From Neocallimastix lanati (nom. inval.) (taxonomy: Eukaryota; Neocallimastigomycota; Neocallimastigomycetes; Neocallimastigales; Neocallimastigaceae), in the NCBI GenBank assembly GCA_016946835.1, contig JACVTC010000050.1, positions 181,001 through 245,000 on the forward strand: a stretch of 64,000 nt of DNA, given 5' to 3'. Positions 58,480 through 64,000 of the stretch are shown here, one piece after another (position 1 is the stretch's first letter; the number at the start of each line of letters is the position of its first letter). The notes under the pieces are model-generated. The model was not told where the DNA came from. It worked only from the letters and a program-made list of their open reading frames with translations, and did not search any database. The position numbers and the translations under genes are program-made.

Positions 58480-61400
58480 ATGAGAAGACATTTAAAGAAA
58501 ACTCTGAATGAATTAAATGATAAGGTTTTATCAGTTAAACGTATTGCTAATTTTAATGATGCATTCTTTAAAATTAAAATAGTAGGTAATGAAGAAGAAT
58601 TAACATCTATTACTGATTGTATTGTTAATAGTTTCAAACGTGCTTCAATTAACGTTATTAATTGTAGCAAAAGGAATCATAAATACAGTTTTTCTTCACT
58701 CAAAAGGAAACATTTTGCCTTATCAGAAAAAGTGAATTCATCTTATAATATCAACTTATTCACTACTTCAAATTCAAATGCAGATTCAAGTCAAAATTCA
58801 AATTCAAGTTCAAATACAGATTCATGTTCAAGTTCAAGTACAAGCTCAAGTTCAAGTACAAGTTCAAGTACAAGCTCAAGTTCAAGTTCAAGTACAAGTT
58901 TAAGTACAAGTTCAAGTACAGGTTCAAGTTCAAGTTCAAGTCCAAGTTCAAGTACAAGCTCAAGTTCAAGTTCAAGTACAAGTTTAAGTACAAGTTCAAG
59001 TACAGGTTCAAGTTCAAGTTCAAGTCCAAGTTCAAGTACAATTTCAAGTTCAAGTTCAAGTACAAGTTCAAGTACAAGTTCAAGTTCAAGTTCAAGTTCA
59101 AGTACAAGTTCAAGTTCAATTTCAAATTTATGTTTAAATTCAGTTTCAAGCTCAGATTCAAATTCAAATTTCAGTTCAATCAATTATAATAATTCCAATA
59201 ATATTAATAACACTTATATTAATAATAATACAGTTAAAAAATTTTCTCTATGTGTCAGTTGGAATACTAATGGATGGAACTTTGATAAAAAAGACAGTGT
59301 TGAATTCTTTATTTCAATGTACAAACCACTTTTCTTATGCTTTCAGGAAACAGGAAATGGTTCAGGTTCTAGCAGTAAATATCCATGTCGAGTATCATTA
59401 AAAAACTACAAACATTTCTTCAAAAAAGCTAATAATGAAATTCCCGGTAAAAGAGGTCTTTATATTGGGTTTCATAATTCTTGTCAAGCCTCTCTTGAAA
59501 ACAACACTTATGAGTATATTATTTCCTTGTATACTTATAATTTTTGGAATTTCACTAAATGTTCTATTGGTAATGTGTACGTACCTCATAGTGGCCATAG
59601 CCTTCATGCTAGAGCTGCTAGAATTGAAATATTGTCTTGGTTAAATAGTCACTCTTCTCATCCTTCAATGTTGGTTGGTGATTTTAATTTACCTACTGAG
59701 AAATTAAGTAATTTGCTCTCTAAATTTAGTAATTGGAAAATTCTTCCCTTATGGGGCTCCCCAATTTCATGGAGTAGAGGTAATAGAGAATCTGATATAG
59801 ATCATGCGATTGTCAATGATCATATGTTAGATTTACTTTCATATGGTACTTTTATTGACTTTCCCCCCATTTCCGATCATAAACCTTTATTAATAAAAGG
59901 TAAATGTTTTTCATCAGTTAATTCAGATAATTCTTTTTCTCTGCCTAAAAAGACAGTTAAATGGGATAGATTAAAATGTATAAATGAAAAAGAATCAATT
60001 TTTGACAACAACTATTTTAGTGTATTAGAGGAAGTGATTCCAGATCCTAATATTAGTATTGATGATATTTCAAAGAAATTTATTTCAACTTCATTCAATA
60101 TTGCTAAGGAACTTAATATCACGTCAATTTCAGAAGTTCGAAAATCTTTTTTTCATATGTCGCAGAAAATATTTAATTTGCAAAAACTCAAAATGAAATT
60201 ATATAAATCCATTAAAAGAAGAGGTTCTTATCATAATTTAGATGAATTTGAAGAATTAATTGATAAATATAATAGAATGTGCAAAATTATTCATCATATG
60301 TGTAATATTTATAGGAAAACTGAATACCAGCATTGGATTAATACAGGATGTGAATATATGAAATCTCATAACCCTAAAAAAGCTTGGAAATGGCTTAAAA
60401 CAACAGCAAAAGTAGATAAATTTAAAAATATGTCAAATTCTCCGGTAAAGGACAAAAATGGTAAACTAGCTACTTCTACTAAAGAACAGTTAGAAGTATG
60501 GCACAATCACTATAAAATACTTGCTTCAAGCCATTCTGATATCAATAGTGCATTAATCGAATGGTATAATAAATTTTCCAATGGAACAATTAGGTATACG
60601 AGACACAATGAATGGGATATAAATCAAGACATCAGTATAGAAGAAATTAGAGAAGCAATTTTGGCTACTCCAAATTTTAAAGCTTCAGGCCCGGATGGAA
60701 TTCCTATTGAATTTTATAAAGCTTTAATTCCTCCGGATGACGAAAATTCAGTAAATAATTCTTCTTCTGGTTTAAATTGTTTACAGAAGATATACTCAAG
60801 AATTTGGAATGGAGAATTTCCTAGCTCATGGAATGAAGCAAGTATTATATCTATTCCTAAAAAAGGAGATGATCTATCTGATTGTGACAATTATCGAGGT
60901 ATCTCTCTGATTAACAATGGTATTAAACTCATTTCGAAAATAGTCTCCAAAAGAATTTCAGAATATGGACTTAAAAATAATTTTATTAGGCCAGAGCAAT
61001 TTGGATTTCGTACTAAAGAAGAATGTGTTAGTTTATTTATTTCAATTCGAGAAATTTGTCAAAGGCGTAAAAATGATAATAAAGAAACTTACCTAGCTTT
61101 TCTAGATTTAAAAAAGGCATATGATTCTGTTCCAATAGGTAATATTTTATATAAATTAGATGCTTTAGGTATTAGAGGTAAATGTTATCAATTTATAAAA
61201 AATCTATATTTGACATCCAAAGCTAGTGTTAAAATTGATGATCAATATTCGGAATCTTTTAATATTATGAAAGGAGTTAGACAAGGTTGTCCACTATCAC
61301 CAATTCTTTTCAATCTTTTTATTAATGACATTTTTAATGATGTTTCAGAACTTGGAATTCCTTTAGGCGAATCTAGATGTTGTGGTGGACTCTTTGCAGA

Positions 61401-62904
61401 TGATATTGTTCTATGAGCACCGTCAAGAACTAAGTTGAAAAAAATGCTTAAGAAGGTAAATGAATGGGCTAAATTTAATATGATGAATTTTGGAATTAAT
61501 AAGTGTGCAACGATGGTGATTCGACCAGACACACCTCTTTTTCAAAATAAAAGAGATCCTACTTTTTATCTTGCTGGTCAACCAATTCCAATAACTAAAT
61601 GTTATACCTATTTAGGTATACCATTTGATAAAAGCTTATCGTTGAAACCTATTATTAAATTACTTAACTCTAAAGTAACTAAAGCTCTCTTTTCTGTTAG
61701 TAAATTTCTTTCAAATTCCAAAATTCCTATTCCATTTAAGAAGATTATAATTAACTCTTATGTACTTAGTAAAGTCTCTTACTTTGCACCTTTACTTGGT
61801 TCGAATAAAACGAGAACAAATAATACTCAGAAATTAATTAATAAAGGATTAAGATGGATTGCAGGTATACAAAAAGCCAAATCATTTATTAATGTATATT
61901 CTATTTCAAAAGATTTACATATTCCTCCATTGTCAGCTAAGTGTGCTTTGTCTCAGGTCAAATGTTTTGATAAATGGAAAAATTCAAATTGTATTATTTC
62001 CTATTTAGTTAATAATATTCCAAAATCTAGAAAATATACATGGACAAAAGAAAGTAGAACTCTTAAACGTAAACTAGAGAAAAGAGGTAATAACGATAAT
62101 AAAATCAAGGATTTTTATTGGAAAAGAGATATGAAAATCAATTCTATTAAAGCTGAGTTTTATGACAAAAACAAATTCGAAGAAACATCAAAATTTATAA
62201 AACTTTGTTATGACTATCCTGATCTTTCATATGGTTTCTATTGGCTATTGAGAGCACGAAGCGGATATAGATTAGATGCTAGAATTGCTAAAGCTGCAAA
62301 AATAGTGGACCAAATGTGTCCTAATTTTTGTCCCTGTTGTAAAAGTAATAAACAATGGATAAGTCATTGGTTAATTGATTGTCCCTTTTTCAATCATACT
62401 CGTAGTAAAGTTAATGATAAAATTTTATTTTTATATAATGCTTTTTACCGTGGCAACCTAACAAATGATATTGTTAATAGTAATAATGATAATAGTAATA
62501 GTAATAATAGTAATAGTTATAATAGTAATAATAATATTAGTAATAGTATTTTTAGTAATGTTAGTAATAGTATTGAAAATAATGTGTATATTGATTCTAG
62601 TGTGTGTGAAAAAGTGTTTAATTTCCTTCTTGGAGGTCGAAGTATTAATAACAGTACAAGGGAATGGAAGGATCTATTTAAGTGCCAGATGAAATCAGGT
62701 GCTTATTCTGATACTCCGTTCTTAGTGGTTACTGCGGCACTTCTCCAATCGATTATACCTATTGCTATTGGCCAGCAATGGTCTTTGTTCAATAGGTTCA
62801 AATCGAATCGTACTACTACTACCAAGAGCGTCAATGCTGAAGAAACAGTAAGACAGGCCAGCAGGGCTAGCGCAACCAATGAAGATCATAATTTTGTATC
62901 TTAA
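58480..62904 (+). pseudogene. LINE polyprotein: Ser-rich linker, EN, RT, CCHC knuckle; one in-frame TGA
   Basis: Order along the chain: an N-terminal basic domain (1-90, NFNDAFFKIKIVGNEEEL); a Ser-rich tract (about 100-215) from TTCAAG-type hexamers; APE-type endonuclease (about 255-490) with LCVSWNTNGW, CFQETG, LVGDFNLP, SDIDHAI and PISDHKPLLI; reverse transcriptase (about 720-1000) with ASGPDGIPIEFYKAL, DNYRGISLIN, EQFGFRTKEE, AFLDLKKAYDS, GVRQGCPLSPILFNLFIND and FADDIVL; then a basic C-terminal region with the knuckle CPNFCPCCKSNKQWISHW near 1275 and an Asn/Ser tract. The TGA (61414-61416) falls directly after FADDIVL, before APSRTKLK, where related elements have Trp. It is the only break I see. 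The copy is thus probably inactive but recent. Confidence 0.92.
58780..59133 (+). repeat. AAGTTC/AAGTAC hexamer array encoding the Ser-rich linker
   Basis: About 55 hexamers of AGTTCA/AGTACA type, with a larger repeat inside: the block ending TCAAGTCCAAGTTCAAGTAC occurs twice about 108 bp apart (58888-58965 and 58996-59040). The tract is open in several frames on both strands, giving Lys-Phe, Leu-Asn and Glu-Leu frames that are artefacts. Confidence 0.93.
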
Positions 62905-63138
62905 AATTATGATTAACATTGCGAAGTCAAAGTTAATTATTATACTTCAGTATAATAATGCCCTTGTGAAGTCTTACAAATATTAATTAAATGAAACTAG
63001 AATATATTATACCATTATTTTATTTTTATTTTGTGTTTTATTTTTTGTTTATTTTTTTATCTTTTTTTTTTTTTTATTATTTTATTACATGTATTTTATC
63101 AAATATTTAATTAATAAAGATGAAACAAGTTTGCTGCC

Positions 63139-63174
<36 letters not shown>

Positions 63175-63177
<3 letters not shown>

Positions 63178-63217
63178 ATTTTAAATTTATATACATTTAT
63201 ATTTTTTATTTTAAATT
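63175..63217 (+). repeat. Right direct repeat flanking the complete LINE
   Basis: The 43-bp partner of 58423-58466, immediately after the LINE A tail. Confidence 0.75.
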
Positions 63218-63277
63218 TATATTTCTTTGTTTTTTGTATTTTAATTTATATTAATTTCATTTTTATTATTAATTGGT

Positions 63278-63514
63278 AATCTGATTCATTATGGAAAAGA
63301 TATTTCACCTAGATTCTCGCTTCATGGAACATCTATTGACAACAAAAGATTGATTTTTATCCGTAGTATACACTCATGGACCAACGCTAAAATGAAGGAA
63401 TTCATTCATTCTAGATGCAAAAAAAAATTCAAGAATAATACTTTGTCAATGAAAAGAAATACTAGATTCAATAATTGTTTCTTTAGGATTAAAGTATACA
63501 CTCCAATTTCATAG
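63278..63514 (+). pseudogene. Fragment related to the LINE N-terminal domain
   Basis: An open segment of about 78 codons ending at TAG 63512-63514. It reads NLIHYGKDISPRFSLHGTSI, then RLIFIRSIHSWTNAKMKEFI, then LSMKRNTRFNNCFFRIKV. The last part aligns with the start of the complete LINE (VLSVKRIANFNDAFFKIKI). It may be the 5' part of an older relative whose rest is lost or interrupted, or a cellular gene fragment picked up by the LINE. It lacks an obvious start codon and has no downstream continuation. Confidence 0.5.
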
Positions 63515-63519
63515 CGTAA

Positions 63520-63523
<4 letters not shown>

Positions 63524-63611
<88 letters not shown>

Positions 63612-63631
63612 ATAATAATAATAATAATAAT
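63524..63631. repeat. (ATT)n to (AAT)n palindromic microsatellite
   Basis: About 28 ATT units run directly into seven AAT units near 63609, so the junction can fold on itself. Confidence 0.93.
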
Positions 63632-64000
63632 TTTTTTATTCTCATCTATTATATATAAATATAATATATTAATTTAATGAAAAAAAATTTTTAAAACAAT
63701 TAAAACAATAAGTTATATACGAATAGTTAAAAGACTGGGTATAAACACTTCTATTATTATTTATTTATTTAAAAATAATATATATATATAAATATTACAC
63801 ATTAAATCTATGTATATCAAAATAAAATTTAATAAAAAATTAGTGTTTATATTAATATAATGAAAATTTTTTAAAGCAATTAGTGGTAAAATTATATATA
63901 TGCAGATCAAAATAAAATGATTTAAAATATATATTTTATTTATTTAAATATATTTACAATATATTTTTTATTTATATTTTTTAATATTTTTAATAATTAA

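Larger units (their letters stand above)
58467..63174 (+). mobile_element. Near-complete LINE (APE endonuclease, reverse transcriptase, zinc knuckle)
   Basis: Non-LTR retrotransposon body 58467-63141 with an A tail to 63174. One reading frame from ATG 58480 to TAA 62904 covers about 1,474 codons with one in-frame TGA (61414-61416). The 3' untranslated region carries TTAATAAAG and ends GCTGCCGTT before the tail. It sits between 43-44-bp direct repeats, the mark of target-primed insertion. The start looks complete or only slightly shortened, because the related fragment at 63278-63514 extends some 40 residues further upstream. Copies A and B upstream belong to a diverged subfamily of the same LINE family. 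Confidence 0.93.
63218..64000. other. AT-rich DNA after the LINE cluster
   Basis: Besides the fragment at 63278-63514 this holds an ATT microsatellite that turns into AAT (63524-63631) and plain AT-rich DNA to the window end. No other gene is seen. Confidence 0.65.

Noticed and set aside
58763-59189. Leu-Asn, Glu-Leu and Lys-Phe repeat frames overlapping the Ser tract
   Set aside because: Off-frame readings of the AGTTCA hexamer array; only the Ser frame continues into endonuclease on both sides.

Overview
The window is very AT-rich eukaryotic nuclear DNA. Coding exons are visibly richer in G+C than everything around them. Introns are many, short and AT-rich, mostly with GTAAGT/GTATGT-like donors and TAG or AAG acceptors. 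Spaces between genes are filled with poly(A)/poly(T) runs and AAT, AAAT, TTTA and TTTTTA microsatellites. TGA, TAA and TAG all behave as stops. With the gene content (a two-finger-type Integrator subunit absent from Dikarya, fungal-type Yth1, Sgf29 and Doc1, a formin-type GBD/FH3 protein), this suggests an early-diverging fungus, most likely an anaerobic gut fungus (Neocallimastigomycota). That assignment is inference; an AT-rich amoebozoan is not strictly excluded.

Layout: 1460-3730 (+) type II citrate synthase with a perfect PTS2 peroxisomal signal. 6060-12627 (-) Integrator subunit 2 in about 27 exons. 13212-14159 (-) CPSF30/Yth1, divergent from 14971-17575 (+) proteasome lid subunit Rpn6. 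17576-23828 is a repeat-rich block with a SINE-like copy, an 11-unit minisatellite with higher-order structure and a broken FLYWCH/MULE transposase. 23829-28063 (+) is a GBD/FH3 (formin N-terminus) protein with no FH1 or FH2, converging on 28613-30489 (-) SGF29, followed by 31322-32467 (-) APC10/DOC1. At 32768-33386 there is a decayed, internally deleted copy of ESF1. Then come 34507-36788 (+) DDI1, a second FLYWCH/MULE relict at 38091-38485 (-), 39652-41355 (+) a rhomboid protease of RHBDL4/Rbd2 type, 45716-48009 (+) an alpha/beta hydrolase with a Cys in the nucleophile position, a 5.9-kb gene-free stretch holding a second SINE-like copy, and 53880-55222 (+) an unrecognised multi-pass membrane protein.

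The last 8 kb is a nest of LINE insertions: an old 5'-truncated copy (56096-58341) is split by a younger truncated copy of the same family (56225-57071) that left a 15-16-bp target duplication. Next to it lies a nearly complete LINE (58467-63174) with endonuclease, reverse transcriptase and C-terminal zinc knuckle, interrupted by a single in-frame TGA and flanked by a ~43-bp direct repeat. A piece of a related protein follows at 63278-63514.

The host genes do not form one pathway. Several touch protein turnover (Rpn6, DDI1, APC10, a RHBDL4-like rhomboid) and RNA or chromatin processing (INTS2, Yth1, SGF29, the ESF1 relict). I regard that as ordinary eukaryotic neighbourhood, not a cluster. 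The least explained items are a two-copy noncoding element with a conserved hairpin (18463-18651 and 42016-42331) and the SINE-like family. Gene models were spliced by eye; exon totals were checked to be multiples of three for citrate synthase, Yth1, Rpn6, the GBD/FH3 protein, DDI1, the rhomboid, the hydrolase and the membrane protein.
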